Positions 43,939 through 53,070 of a DNA stretch of 64,000 nt are shown piece after piece. Origin of the DNA: Pseudorhizobium flavum. Lineage in GTDB: Bacteria; Pseudomonadota; Alphaproteobacteria; Rhizobiales; Rhizobiaceae. The stretch is taken from NCBI RefSeq assembly GCF_902502825.2, contig NZ_LR723670.1:2790001-2854000 (forward strand), in the 5' to 3' direction. The first letter of the stretch is position 1. Each line of letters starts with the position of its first letter. Position numbers and translations under genes: made by a program. The notes beneath the pieces were generated by a model. It made no database searches. It saw only the letters and a list, made by a program, of their open reading frames with translations, and was not told the origin of the DNA.

Positions 43939-45908
43939 AGCTCGGGACGACCCTGGCGCCCCACGGCGCAGAGTTTGCGGTCTGGTCCGCGAACGCCGCG
44001 AAGATCGAGCTCTGCATCTTCAACCTGGAAGGTACCGTGGAAACCGCCCGCCACGTCATGGTCCGTGGTGCTGGCGATATCCACCGCGTCTCCGTTCCAG
44101 ACATCGGTGAAGGTACCCGCTACGGCTATCGCGCCCACGGCACTTACGACCCGGACTGCGGCCTCTGGTTCGATCCTTCGAAGCTGCTCTTGGATCCCTA
44201 CGCCACCGAAATCGACCGCCCCTTTGTCTATGACCGGCGCCTGGCAGACTTCGGCACAGACATCGTCCACCTTATGCCGAAGGCCATCCTGCGTCGGCAC
44301 GACCCCGTGACGCCTTCGAAGCCGCTCTTCCGCACCGGCGGCCTGATCTACGAGCTCGCCGTCCGCCCCTTCACCATCCTGCATCCGGACGTCCCGGAGC
44401 ATCAGCGGGGCACCGTCGCCGCCCTCGCCCACCCGGCCGTCCTCGCCCACCTCAAGCGCATCGGCGTGGACGCGGTCGAACTGATGCCGATCACGGCCTG
44501 GATCGACGAAAGGCACCTGCCACCGCTCGGGCTCACCAACGGCTGGGGCTACAATCCGGTCGGCTTCATGGTGCTTGATCCGCGTTTGTGCCCCGGGGGC
44601 GTGGCCGAACTGCGCGATACGGTCGCGGCACTTCATGAGGCTGGTATCGGCGTCATCCTCGACCTCGTCTTCAACCACACCGGCGAGAGCGATCGCGCCG
44701 GTCCGACACTCTCGCTTCGCGGCCTCGACAACCTCGCCTGCTTCCGCCACGTGGAAGGTCATCCGGACACGCTGGTAAACGATACCGGCACCGGCAACAC
44801 CGTCGCCTGCGACCATCCGTTCGTCCGCGGCCTGATCCTCGACAGCCTTCGCCATTTCGTGCTGAACGCCGGCATCGACGGCTTCCGTTTCGACCTCGCA
44901 CCGATCCTTGGCCGCGGACCGCACGGCTTCTCTGCCGAAAGCGAGACCCTGCAGGCAATGATCAGCGATCCCGTGCTTTCCGATCGCATCCTGATCGCCG
45001 AGCCTTGGGACATTGGGCCCGGCGGCTACCAGCTGGGCAACTTCCCGCCTCCCTTCCTGGAGTGGAACGACCGCGCCCGCGATGACATCCGCCGCTTCTG
45101 GCGAGGCGACCACTGGACCCTCGGGGAGCTCGCGACCCGGCTCACAGGCTCGCAGGACATCTTTGCCCGCCACGGACACCACCGGACACGCAGCGTCAAC
45201 TTCATCGCCGCGCATGACGGCTTCACGCTGATGGACATGGTTTCGCACGAGGAGCGCCACAACCACGCCAATGGCGAGGAAAACCGCGACGGCCATCACG
45301 ACAACTTCTCCTGGAACAGTGGCGTCGAAGGCGCGACCGACGACCCGCAGGTCATCGAGGCGCGACGGCGAGACGTGATGGCGCTTCTCGCTACCCTGTT
45401 TGCCAGCCGTGGCGCCATCATGCTGGCCATGGGCGACGAGGCGGGACGAAGCCAGGGCGGCAACAATAATGCCTATTGCCAGGACAATGAGATGACCTGG
45501 CTCGACTGGGCAGGTATGGACGAGGGGCTGGTCGAGTACACGGCCCGCCTGGCCCGCTGGCGCAAGCGACTCTCGGTGTTTTCGGAATACGGCTTCTTCG
45601 TCGACGCCGGCGACGATATCGATTGGTACGGCCCCTCGGGCAAGCCCGTGGCACAGGAAGACTGGCAGCAGCCCGAGGCCGCCCAGCTCGCCGTCACCCT
45701 GAAGACGCTGGACCGGCAGACAGACCTCGTCACGCGCATCGCGGTAGTCTTTAACCGGGCACATCGGGAGCAGCTTTTCACCCTGCCCTCACGCTGGGTG
45801 GCCCTCGACAAAGGTGAAGAGTGGGCCGGCATGTCTCCGCCACGTTCGGTCACCTTCCTTGTCGAAGATCCGCAGGCTGGTCATGCTTCGCCTGTCCAAG
45901 CGCGATGA
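43935..45908 (+). CDS. glgX: Glycogen debranching enzyme
   Basis: A 657-residue GH13 isoamylase-type enzyme that cuts alpha-1,6 branches left by glycogen phosphorylase. The N-terminal domain (to about 130, GTTLAPHGAEFAVWSANAAKIEL) precedes the barrel; catalytic regions are DLVFNHTGES, the nucleophile Asp in DGFRFDLAPILG, the Glu in LIAEPWDIGPGGYQLGNFP, and NFIAAHDGFTLMDMVS. NNAYCQDNEMTWLDW is typical of GlgX. It closes the glycogen operon and overlaps the GFA gene by 4 bases. Its length is at the lower end of, but within, the family range. Confidence 0.95.
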   Translation: MKLGTTLAPHGAEFAVWSANAAKIELCIFNLEGTVETARHVMVRGAGDIHRVSVPDIGEGTRYGYRAHGTYDPDCGLWFDPSKLLLDPYATEIDRPFVYDRRLADFGTDIVHLMPKAILRRHDPVTPSKPLFRTGGLIYELAVRPFTILHPDVPEHQRGTVAALAHPAVLAHLKRIGVDAVELMPITAWIDERHLPPLGLTNGWGYNPVGFMVLDPRLCPGGVAELRDTVAALHEAGIGVILDLVFNHTGESDRAGPTLSLRGLDNLACFRHVEGHPDTLVNDTGTGNTVACDHPFVRGLILDSLRHFVLNAGIDGFRFDLAPILGRGPHGFSAESETLQAMISDPVLSDRILIAEPWDIGPGGYQLGNFPPPFLEWNDRARDDIRRFWRGDHWTLGELATRLTGSQDIFARHGHHRTRSVNFIAAHDGFTLMDMVSHEERHNHANGEENRDGHHDNFSWNSGVEGATDDPQVIEARRRDVMALLATLFASRGAIMLAMGDEAGRSQGGNNNAYCQDNEMTWLDWAGMDEGLVEYTARLARWRKRLSVFSEYGFFVDAGDDIDWYGPSGKPVAQEDWQQPEAAQLAVTLKTLDRQTDLVTRIAVVFNRAHREQLFTLPSRWVALDKGEEWAGMSPPRSVTFLVEDPQAGHASPVQAR

Positions 45909-45951
45909 ACACCTATAGATTGCAGCCGAAGACGGGAATGGGAGAGGGAAC

Positions 45952-46440
45952 ATGCCGCGCGAGATTTCGCTAGCAGAGGTGCCGGGCCTGGTCGGACAGG
46001 TGCTGGGGACCTCCGAATGGATCACCGTCGATCAGCAGATGATCGACACATTCGCGGATGCGACCCTCGACCACCAGTTCATTCATGTAGACCCGGAGCG
46101 AGCCGCGGCGGAGAGCCCGTTCGGCGGGACGATCGCGCACGGCTTCCTCACGCTTTCGCTGCTTTCGGCGATGAACTACGATTGCCTGCCGAAGATCCGC
46201 GAGCAGACCATGGGGTTGAACTACGGTTTCGACAAGGTCCGCTTCATGTCGCCGGTCCGGTGCGGCAGCCTGGTGCGCGGGCAGTTCACGCTCACGGACT
46301 GCCGCTTCCGCGGCGCCGGACTGCTGATGACCACCTACGACGTGTCCGTCGAGATCGAGAACGAGAAGAAGCCGGCACTGACCGCCAACTGGATCACCAT
46401 CGTCCAGTTCGACCCCAAGGACAGACCCGCGGACGCCTGA
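45952..46440 (+). CDS. MaoC-like dehydratase (NodN type)
   Basis: A 162-residue single hot-dog-fold protein of the MaoC/R-specific hydratase family. The active-site loop is DATLDHQFIHVDPERA (Asp/His pair), followed by GGTIAHGFLTLSLLS; the family hydrates enoyl-CoA esters. The sequence resembles NodN-type proteins, which occur widely in rhizobia outside nodulation clusters, so the resemblance is not evidence of symbiosis genes here. It has GAGGGAAC upstream of ATG 45952. It lies 43 bases after glgX and about 60 bases before the cyclopropane synthase gene on the same strand; a lipid-related task is plausible but not shown. Confidence 0.85.
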   Translation: MPREISLAEVPGLVGQVLGTSEWITVDQQMIDTFADATLDHQFIHVDPERAAAESPFGGTIAHGFLTLSLLSAMNYDCLPKIREQTMGLNYGFDKVRFMSPVRCGSLVRGQFTLTDCRFRGAGLLMTTYDVSVEIENEKKPALTANWITIVQFDPKDRPADA

Positions 46441-46499
46441 TCCGCAGCAGACGCATACGCATACCCACCTATCGATCACCGCCGATATGCGAGGTACGA

Positions 46500-47741
46500 A
46501 TGTTTCCGCTTTCCCACATGATGAAATCCTTCATCCGCAAGGGCCGCCTCACCGTCATCGACGCCGATGGAAAGCGTCACGTCTTCGCCGGTACGCCGGG
46601 GCTGGAGGTGACCATGCGGCTGACGGACAAGCGGCTCTATCGAACGCTCGTCTTCAACCCGGAGCTTGCCGCCGGGGAGGCCTACATGGACGGCACCATG
46701 CGCTTCGAGGACGGTTCGACGCTGCGGGACTTCCTGAGGCTCTTCTCGATCAACCGCCTGTCGCTCGGCTCCTACCCGCTGCAAAAGGCGCTTCGCGCGA
46801 TCAAGATGCGCTTCCGCAAGCGCCAGCAGTCGAACGTCAAGGGCGAGGCACAGAAGAACGTTGCCCACCATTACGACCTCGGCAATGATTTCTACCGGCT
46901 CTTCCTCGACGAAAACATGCTCTATTCCTGCGCCTATTTTCGAGATTCCGGGGAGACGCTGGAAGAGGCGCAGCGCAACAAGCTGCGCCTTCTCGCATCC
47001 AAGCTATGCCTGGCAGATGGGATGCGCGTCCTCGACATCGGCTGCGGCTGGGGCGATCTGGCGCTCTACCTCGCCAAGCTGGAGAACGTCCATGTCACCG
47101 GCGTCACCCTTTCGAAGGAGCAGCAGAAGCTCGCTTCGGAAAGGGCCCGGCAGGCAGGTCTGTCGGATCGCGTGACGTTCGAGCTGCGCGATTACCGCGA
47201 CGTCGATGACAGGTTCGACCGCATCGTGTCGGTGGGCATGTTCGAGCATGTCGGCGTGCAGCACTACGACGAGTTCTTCGGCCACCTGAACGACCTGATG
47301 CCGGATCACGGCATCGCCGTTCTCCACTCGATCGGCCACATGAGCCCGCCCGGCATGGCAAGCCCGTGGCTGAGGAAATACATCTTTCCCGGTGCCTATT
47401 CGCCGGCGCTGTCGGAAGTCTTCGATAGCGTGGAAAGGAACAGCCTCTGGGTCATGGACCTCGAATTCCTCCGCGTCCACTACGCCACCACGCTTGCCCA
47501 CTGGGCGGAGCGCTTCGAGAAGAACCGCGAGCGGGTAATCGCCATGTATGACGAGCGCTTCGCGCGCATGTGGGAGTTCTACCTGATCAGCGCCGAGATG
47601 ATGTTCCGCACCGGCAGCCAGCTCGTCTTCCACATGCAGATGTCGAGGAAGCGAGACGCCGCACCCATCGTCCGCGACTACATCACCGACAAGCAGCGCG
47701 AGTATCTCGAACGGGAGAAGGCGCTGAACTTAACGCTGTAG
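46500..47741 (+). CDS. cfa: Cyclopropane-fatty-acyl-phospholipid synthase family protein
   Basis: A 413-residue S-adenosylmethionine-dependent methyltransferase that adds a methylene bridge to unsaturated acyl chains of membrane phospholipids. The N-terminal lipid-binding region (to about 110) precedes KNVAHHYDLGNDFYRLFLDENMLYSCAYF, the family hallmark; the SAM site is VLDIGCGWGDLALYLAK, and SVGMFEHVGVQHYDEFF and the C-terminal RMWEFYLISAEMMFR complete the match. ATG 46500 has GAGG 6 bases before it. A further Met lies six codons later (46518). Rhizobia carry several cfa genes; which paralogue this is cannot be said. It follows the MaoC-like gene and precedes a DUF2332 gene by 24 bases. Confidence 0.92.
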   Translation: MFPLSHMMKSFIRKGRLTVIDADGKRHVFAGTPGLEVTMRLTDKRLYRTLVFNPELAAGEAYMDGTMRFEDGSTLRDFLRLFSINRLSLGSYPLQKALRAIKMRFRKRQQSNVKGEAQKNVAHHYDLGNDFYRLFLDENMLYSCAYFRDSGETLEEAQRNKLRLLASKLCLADGMRVLDIGCGWGDLALYLAKLENVHVTGVTLSKEQQKLASERARQAGLSDRVTFELRDYRDVDDRFDRIVSVGMFEHVGVQHYDEFFGHLNDLMPDHGIAVLHSIGHMSPPGMASPWLRKYIFPGAYSPALSEVFDSVERNSLWVMDLEFLRVHYATTLAHWAERFEKNRERVIAMYDERFARMWEFYLISAEMMFRTGSQLVFHMQMSRKRDAAPIVRDYITDKQREYLEREKALNLTL

Positions 47742-47765
47742 AATTCCACATCTGACGAGGCCAGC

Positions 47766-48818
47766 ATGGATCGTGAAGACGTCGTACGAGCCTCGTTCGA
47801 GCGGCAGGCCCTGGCCTGCGAGGACCTGGGTTCACCCTTCACTGCGCGGCTTTGCCGTCTCGCTGCCGGCAGACTCGATCGCGCTCTTCCGGTCGGGCGC
47901 GTGATCCTCGACTGGCCCTATGATCCAAGTGGGACTGGCGATGCGCTGGCCTTGCGTCTCGCTGGGGGCCTGCACGCCCTCGTTCTTTCGCAGCGAGACG
48001 ATGGGCTCGTTGCCGTCTATCCGCCGCATGATGTGTCGGACGACAGATTGTGGGCCGCAATCGAGGCGGCGATGGTTCGGCACGAGGCGTTCCTGCTCAC
48101 CCGCCTCAAGTCGGCACCGCAAACGAACGAGATCCGGCGAAGCAGCGCGCTCCTGCCCGCTTTCCTGACGCTGGCGCACATGTTCGAGAAACCTCTCGAC
48201 CTCCTGGAAGTCGGCGCCAGTGCCGGCCTGAACCTCCAGTGGGACCGGTATCGCTACCGGCTCGGCGATCTCGACTGGGGCGATCCGGCGTCGCCCGTGC
48301 GCCTCGAGCCGGAATGGCACGGACCGCGACCGCCGGATGCGGACGTCGAGGTTCGCGATCGCCGTGGCTGCGACCTCAACCCTCTCGACCCGACCTCAGC
48401 CGACGACCGGCTTAGGCTGATGTCCTATGTCTGGGCGGACCAGGCCGACCGCATGGAGCGCCTGCGGGCAGCCTTGTCGATTGCCGCCTCAGCACCTCCA
48501 CCGGTCGACCGGCTCGGGGCCCTGTCATGGCTGCCGTGGATGCTGGCCGAATCCCGCCCAGGCACCGTCATGGTGCTCTACCACACCATCGCCTGGCAGT
48601 ACCTGCCGCCGGAGGATCGTGCGCAGGGCGAAGCCATCATCCGCGAGGCCGGAGAACGCGCCACGCCGGACGCACCATTTGCCCGCCTTCAGATGGAGGC
48701 TGACGGCAGGCGTGACGGTGCCGCGATCACCCTGCAGGTTTGGCCGAAAGGCGAGGCGCAGGAGGTCGGACGTGCCGATTTCCACGGCCGCTGGGTGAAG
48801 TGGGAAGGCTGGCGCTGA
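47766..48818 (+). CDS. DUF2332 family protein
   Basis: A 350-residue protein with the DUF2332 pattern: SFERQALACEDLGSPFTARLCRLAA at the N-terminus, TNEIRRSSALLPAFL, LDLLEVGASAGLNLQWDRYRY (similar to a methyltransferase glycine loop), GCDLNPLDP and VMVLYHTIAWQYLP. The order of these blocks suggests a Rossmann-like methyltransferase fold, but no activity is known to me. It starts 24 bases after cfa and could be in the same transcript. It is convergent with soxG, whose stop lies 22 bases away. Confidence 0.85.
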   Translation: MDREDVVRASFERQALACEDLGSPFTARLCRLAAGRLDRALPVGRVILDWPYDPSGTGDALALRLAGGLHALVLSQRDDGLVAVYPPHDVSDDRLWAAIEAAMVRHEAFLLTRLKSAPQTNEIRRSSALLPAFLTLAHMFEKPLDLLEVGASAGLNLQWDRYRYRLGDLDWGDPASPVRLEPEWHGPRPPDADVEVRDRRGCDLNPLDPTSADDRLRLMSYVWADQADRMERLRAALSIAASAPPPVDRLGALSWLPWMLAESRPGTVMVLYHTIAWQYLPPEDRAQGEAIIREAGERATPDAPFARLQMEADGRRDGAAITLQVWPKGEAQEVGRADFHGRWVKWEGWR

Positions 48819-48840
48819 GCAGGCAGAGCAGGTTGCTCCC

Positions 48841-49389
48841 TCAGAGCGCTGCGTCCCTAGCTCCTTCGGCCAGTAGCCCGAAGGCGTAGTCCGAGAACGA
48901 TCGCCAGACCTCCACCCGGAAGCTTTCCTCGCCCGTCCGCAACAGCACGATTTCGGTCTTTCCGAAGATGGTGCGGGTGCAGGCGCCCACGGGAAAAGCC
49001 TTGAGCGACAGGTCCTGGGGGCAGCCGGCATTGATTGCTGCCGCAGCACCCGGTCCTTCGACGAGGATCGCTGTATTACGGTGGGAGACATCGACAGCGG
49101 AATGCAGCACGCCGGATTCCTGCGCCGCCCGCATCAGCCCCGACCCGGCCTCGCCGATCACCAGCCATTCATCCGGCCCGAGCCATAGCGCGGTGCGTCC
49201 GTTCGCGGAGGCGGACGTCTTCGGCCTTGTGGGCAGGTCGAACCCGAGAGCCTGCGAAAGGGCAGTCACGTCCTCCGCCCGGGCCCGCAGCGATATCCGT
49301 TCGGTTGGTTGGGCCGGCGTCAGCCTCACACTTGCGGAACCGCCATGGACGCCGGCAAGCGGCAGCGTGCGTTGCGCGAGATCAGCCAT
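48841..49389 (-). CDS. soxG: Sarcosine oxidase gamma subunit
   Basis: A 182-residue small subunit of the heterotetrameric sarcosine oxidase, related to the tetrahydrofolate-binding T-protein fold. Recognisable parts are LWLGPDEWLVIGE, DVSHRNTAILVEGPGAAAAINAGCPQDLSL and FPVGACTRTIFGKTEIVLLRTGEESFRVEVWRSFSDY. Length fits SoxG. It overlaps the end of soxA by 8 bases and is the last gene of the operon. Its structural role in the complex is known from family members; it carries no cofactor. Confidence 0.93.
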   Translation of the reverse strand: MADLAQRTLPLAGVHGGSASVRLTPAQPTERISLRARAEDVTALSQALGFDLPTRPKTSASANGRTALWLGPDEWLVIGEAGSGLMRAAQESGVLHSAVDVSHRNTAILVEGPGAAAAINAGCPQDLSLKAFPVGACTRTIFGKTEIVLLRTGEESFRVEVWRSFSDYAFGLLAEGARDAAL

Positions 49390-52360
49390 GGATGCGGCCT
49401 CCTTCCTTGTCGAAGAACACCGTGTCGGTCACTTCGACGGCAATGGTACGATCCTTCATCGGGATATAGAGCGTCTGGCCGATCCGCTCCCGGCCGCCGG
49501 CGACGAGCGCCATGGCGATCGAGCGGCCGCAGTTCTCCGACCAGTAGGCCGACGTCACGTGGCCGAGCATGGTCATCGGCTTCGGCTGGTTCGGGTCGGC
49601 AACGATCTGCGCCCCCTCTTCCAGCACGTCGCTTGGCCGGTTGGTGCGAAGCCCGACGAGTTGCTTGCGGCCATCGCGGACGAGATCCGGGCGCTTCAGG
49701 CCACGGATACCGACGAAGTCGGTCTTCTTCTTCGAAACCGCCCAGCCGAGACCCGCATCATCCGGCGTCACCGTCCCGTCGGTGTCCTGGCCGACGATGA
49801 TATAGCCCTTTTCGGCGCGCAGCACGTGCATAGATTCGGTGCCGTAGAGGCAGCCGCCCATGCCCTTCGCCCGTTCCCAGATCGCCTTCCACACTGCCGG
49901 ACCGTAATCTGCGGGGACGTTCACCTCGAAGCCGAGTTCGCCGGTAAACGACATGCGGAAGAGCCGGGCCGGAACGCCCATGACCGTGCATTCAGCCACG
50001 CTCATGTGCGGGAAGGTCTCGTTGGAGATATCCACGCCCACGACGAACGGCTGGATGATCTCCCTTGCCCTTGGCCCCTGCACGGCTATCACCGCCCATT
50101 GCTCTGTGGTCGAGGTCAGCCACACCTTCAAGTGCGGGAACTCGGTCTGGAGATAGTCCTCCATGTGATGGAGAACGCGCGGCGCTCCGCCGGTCGTCGT
50201 GGTGACGTGGAAGCGATCCTCGGCCAGCCGCCCGACGATGCCGTCATCATAGATGAAACCGTCCTCGCGGGTCATGATGCCGTAGCGGCACTTGCCGGGC
50301 TGCAGCGTGTCCCAGGCGTTGGTGTAGAGCAGGTTGAGGAACTGCGCCGCATCCGGCCCGACCACCTCGATCTTCCCGAGCGTCGAGGCGTCGAAGACGC
50401 CCGCGACGTCGCGGACGGTGCGGCATTCGCGGTTGACCGCAGAGGCCATGTCCTCGCCGCGCCGCGGAAAATACCAGGCGCGCTTCCAGTTGCCGACATC
50501 CTCGAATTCGGCACCCTCGGCCGCTTCGAGCTCGTGCATCGGCGTCTTGCGGGCGGGGTCGAAAAGCTCGCCGCGCGAATGCGACACCAGCGTGCCGTAG
50601 GTAACCGGCGTATAGGGTGCGCGGAAGGTCGTGAGACCGACCTTGGGGATCGGCCGATCGAGCATTTCTGCGGCGATCGCCAGCCCGTGCATGTTGGAGA
50701 GCTTGCCCTGGTCGGATGCCATGCCGTTCGTCGTGAACCGCTTGATGTGTTCGATCGAGTGCATGCCTTCGCGCACCGCAAGGCGAATGTCCTTCGCCGT
50801 GACGTCGTGCTGGAAGTCGACAAAGGCCTTGACCGTCGTATCAGGCCCAGCACCTTCCGCGGCACCGATCATGCCGCCAGTCCAGGCGAACCGGCTCTCG
50901 CCGCGGACCGCGATCCTGCCGCCGCCGGCGGTAATGGCTTCGTCGATTGCTTCGGCAAGATCGTCGGTTCCATTGCAGGCGCCTATCGAGACGCAGTCCT
51001 GCGCATAGACGTCCGGCAGGAACCGCCGGTTCGCCTCATCCCAGCGCAGCTTGCCGCGCGACTGCGAGAAGAGATGCACAGAGGGGGTCCAGCCCGCCGA
51101 GACGATCAGTGCGTCGACTGCGATCGTGCGGATGTCGAAATTTCCGTTGCGGGCCACAGTCATCGACCTGATCCGCAGGCGCCCCGCCGTATCTGTCACG
51201 GCATGGCCGGTCAGCACGTTGATGCCGAGCGCCCGCGCCTCCTCCAGCACTGCCTCGCCCGGCCGCTCGCGGGAATCGACGATGGCAGCGATATGGACAC
51301 CCGCCCGCTTCAGGTCGAACGCCGCCTCATAGGCGCTGTCATGCGCGGTGTAGACACCGACATTGCGGCCGACGGCGACACCATGGTGGTTGAGGAAGGT
51401 GCGCGCCGCAGACGCCAGCATGATGCCCGGGCGGTCGTTGTTGGCGAACACCATGTGCCGCTCGATCGACCCGGTCGCGAGGATCACGCGTTTCGCCCGC
51501 ACCTGCCACAGGCGCTCGCGTGGCGTGTCACGTCCGGTGTGGTCCAGGTGGTCGCTCACCCGTTCCGCAAGCCCGAGGAAGCCGTGGTTGTAGTAGCCGA
51601 AGACGGTGGTCCGGGTGAGCACCCGCACATTCGGCATCGCCCGCAGCTTCGCGGCTGTGTCCTGCGCCCAGTCATAGCCGTCCTGGCCGTCGATGGTCGT
51701 CGAAGTGTCGAAGTGGAGAGCGCCGCCCACCTCCGGCTGCTCGTCGACGAGGATCACCTCCGCACCGGTGGAGGCAGCCGAGAGAGCGGCCGTCAGGCCG
51801 GCAACCCCGGCGCCGGCTATCAGCACGTCGCAATGGGCAAAGCGGTTGGCATAGCGGTCCGGATCCTCTTCCGTCGGCGCGACGCCGAGGCCGGCGGCAC
51901 GGCGGATGAAGGGCTCGTAGACCTTCGTCCAGGCTTCCTTCGGCCACATGAAGGTCTTGTAGTAGAAGCCGGCGGCGAAGAAGGGCGAGAAGAGGTTGTT
52001 GACCGCGCCGACATCGAAGGAAAGCGACGGCCAGCGGTTCTGCGATGAGATCTTCGCCCCGTCGAAGACCTCCTGGACGGTGGCCCGCACGTTGGGCTGA
52101 CGGCGGGCAGCGTCGCGGGAAACGTCAAGAAGCGCGTTGGGCTCCTCCGGTCCGGCGGTCAGGATGCCCCGCGGCCGGTGATACTTGAACGAGCGTCCGA
52201 CCAGATGAACCCCATGGGCCAGCAGCGCGGAAGCGACCGTATCGCCGTCCATCGCCGTATAGCTCTTGCCGTCGAAGGTGAAACGCGCCGTGCGCGCAGG
52301 TGTCAGGCGGCCGGAGCCCGTGATGCGGTAGGCGCCGAGGTTCTTCGCCGAAGCACTCAT
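49382..52360 (-). CDS. soxA: Sarcosine oxidase alpha subunit
   Basis: A 992-residue subunit. The N-terminal region (to about 110) is ferredoxin-like without an iron centre, followed by an NAD-binding domain (DVLIAGAGVAGLTAALSAASTGAEVILVDEQ, near residue 180) and, from about 600, a C-terminal aminomethyltransferase domain that accepts tetrahydrofolate (WYFPRRGEDMASAVNRECRTVRDVAGVFDAST, FNLLYTNAWDTL-type segment, GELGFEVNVPADYG). The complex oxidises sarcosine to glycine and H2O2 and hands the methylene group to tetrahydrofolate, giving 5,10-methylene-THF. The start ATG at 52358-52360 overlaps soxD by four bases, and the stop region overlaps soxG, so all are coupled. Confidence 0.95.
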   Translation of the reverse strand: MSASAKNLGAYRITGSGRLTPARTARFTFDGKSYTAMDGDTVASALLAHGVHLVGRSFKYHRPRGILTAGPEEPNALLDVSRDAARRQPNVRATVQEVFDGAKISSQNRWPSLSFDVGAVNNLFSPFFAAGFYYKTFMWPKEAWTKVYEPFIRRAAGLGVAPTEEDPDRYANRFAHCDVLIAGAGVAGLTAALSAASTGAEVILVDEQPEVGGALHFDTSTTIDGQDGYDWAQDTAAKLRAMPNVRVLTRTTVFGYYNHGFLGLAERVSDHLDHTGRDTPRERLWQVRAKRVILATGSIERHMVFANNDRPGIMLASAARTFLNHHGVAVGRNVGVYTAHDSAYEAAFDLKRAGVHIAAIVDSRERPGEAVLEEARALGINVLTGHAVTDTAGRLRIRSMTVARNGNFDIRTIAVDALIVSAGWTPSVHLFSQSRGKLRWDEANRRFLPDVYAQDCVSIGACNGTDDLAEAIDEAITAGGGRIAVRGESRFAWTGGMIGAAEGAGPDTTVKAFVDFQHDVTAKDIRLAVREGMHSIEHIKRFTTNGMASDQGKLSNMHGLAIAAEMLDRPIPKVGLTTFRAPYTPVTYGTLVSHSRGELFDPARKTPMHELEAAEGAEFEDVGNWKRAWYFPRRGEDMASAVNRECRTVRDVAGVFDASTLGKIEVVGPDAAQFLNLLYTNAWDTLQPGKCRYGIMTREDGFIYDDGIVGRLAEDRFHVTTTTGGAPRVLHHMEDYLQTEFPHLKVWLTSTTEQWAVIAVQGPRAREIIQPFVVGVDISNETFPHMSVAECTVMGVPARLFRMSFTGELGFEVNVPADYGPAVWKAIWERAKGMGGCLYGTESMHVLRAEKGYIIVGQDTDGTVTPDDAGLGWAVSKKKTDFVGIRGLKRPDLVRDGRKQLVGLRTNRPSDVLEEGAQIVADPNQPKPMTMLGHVTSAYWSENCGRSIAMALVAGGRERIGQTLYIPMKDRTIAVEVTDTVFFDKEGGRIHG

Positions 52361-52698
52361 CGGGCATCTCCCTCGGTCTGCTCATAAGTCTCGACGGTCT
52401 TCTCCGTCGCCGAGACGCCCGGCACCGGCTGCTTCGGCAGGCCCGCCTTGTAGGTCATCAGGAACTTGTCGCTCACCGTATCGCGGGCCGCGTTGAAGAA
52501 GCGCCCGCAACCATGGATATGGCGCCAGCGCTCATAGGTCAGGCCTTTCTCGTTGTTACGCAGGAAGAAGAACTCGGCGAACTCCTCGTCCGTGATGCCG
52601 GCGATGTCCTCCGGCCTTGCAATATGGGCCTCGCCCGCCCAGCGGAATTCGAGTTCCGAGCGATCTTCCTCGCAATAGGGGCAATGGATCAGCAGCAT
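52357..52698 (-). CDS. soxD: Sarcosine oxidase delta subunit
   Basis: A 113-residue zinc-binding small subunit. Zinc ligands are visible as HCPYCEED at the N-terminus and the H-x-x-G-C arrangement in HIHGCGRFFNAARDTV; YKAGLPKQP is also typical. The C-terminus is slightly longer than some SoxD proteins. It starts 3 bases after the stop of a small membrane protein gene and overlaps soxA in ATGA. The zinc site in known complexes stabilises the tetramer; no catalysis is attributed to SoxD. Confidence 0.93.
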   Translation of the reverse strand: MLLIHCPYCEEDRSELEFRWAGEAHIARPEDIAGITDEEFAEFFFLRNNEKGLTYERWRHIHGCGRFFNAARDTVSDKFLMTYKAGLPKQPVPGVSATEKTVETYEQTEGDAR

Positions 52699-52701
52699 CG
52701 T

Positions 52702-53061
52702 TCAACTCTTTTCATCAGGCTCGATGTAGAGACCAAGGGCTTTTATAGACCTGAGGACCGTGCGCTCACGTTTCCGCCGCCACCCTTGGGACATGTAGGG
52801 ACCGATCTCCTTCTCTGGCTCGGGAGAATGGTCGGTAGGGTATCCGTCGGTGTTGTGGAGAGGATGCTTCAGAGCGAGCGTTCCAGCCCATGGCATAACT
52901 CCCAGGATCACCAGCAGGATAAAGGCGCCAAACATGAAGGCCGCCACCAATAGATGGGAAAGTTCGGATCCCGTAAGTTGGTGTATTCGCCCGGCGAGCA
53001 TCGTGATTAGTACCGCACCAAGGCCCATTAATATGTACCGTCTGTTCGCTCTTTTCGTCAT
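52702..53061 (-). CDS. Small membrane protein inserted between soxB and soxD
   Basis: A 119-residue protein with a basic N-terminus (MTKRANRRY), two membrane segments (about 10-25, YILMGLGAVLITMLAG, and 35-60, HLLVAAFMFGAFILLVILGVMPW) and a soluble charged C-terminal half that contains a Pro/Asp/Glu stretch (YPTDHSPEPEKEIG) and RRKRERTVLRSIKALGLY. I do not recognise a family. ATG 53061 is preferred; a TTG three codons earlier is in frame. It begins 9 bases after the soxB stop and ends 3 bases before soxD, so it must be expressed with them. It may tether the oxidase or be a passenger; neither is shown. Its base composition appears AT-richer than the sox genes. Confidence 0.75.
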   Translation of the reverse strand: MTKRANRRYILMGLGAVLITMLAGRIHQLTGSELSHLLVAAFMFGAFILLVILGVMPWAGTLALKHPLHNTDGYPTDHSPEPEKEIGPYMSQGWRRKRERTVLRSIKALGLYIEPDEKS

Positions 53062-53070
53062 GTGAGGCAA

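Noticed and set aside
45952..46440. NodN-like gene as a sign of a symbiosis island
   Set aside because: NodN-like MaoC proteins are common on rhizobial chromosomes; no nod, nif or fix genes or nod boxes were seen.
46017..46499. A long N-terminal extension of the cyclopropane synthase
   Set aside because: It overlaps the MaoC-like gene in another frame and has no similarity to the family; ATG 46500 fits the usual start.
48968..52048. A 1026-codon open frame on the plus strand across the sox genes
   Set aside because: It is the antisense shadow of soxA and soxG in GC-rich DNA; its translation has no domain pattern, and the minus-strand genes are unmistakable.
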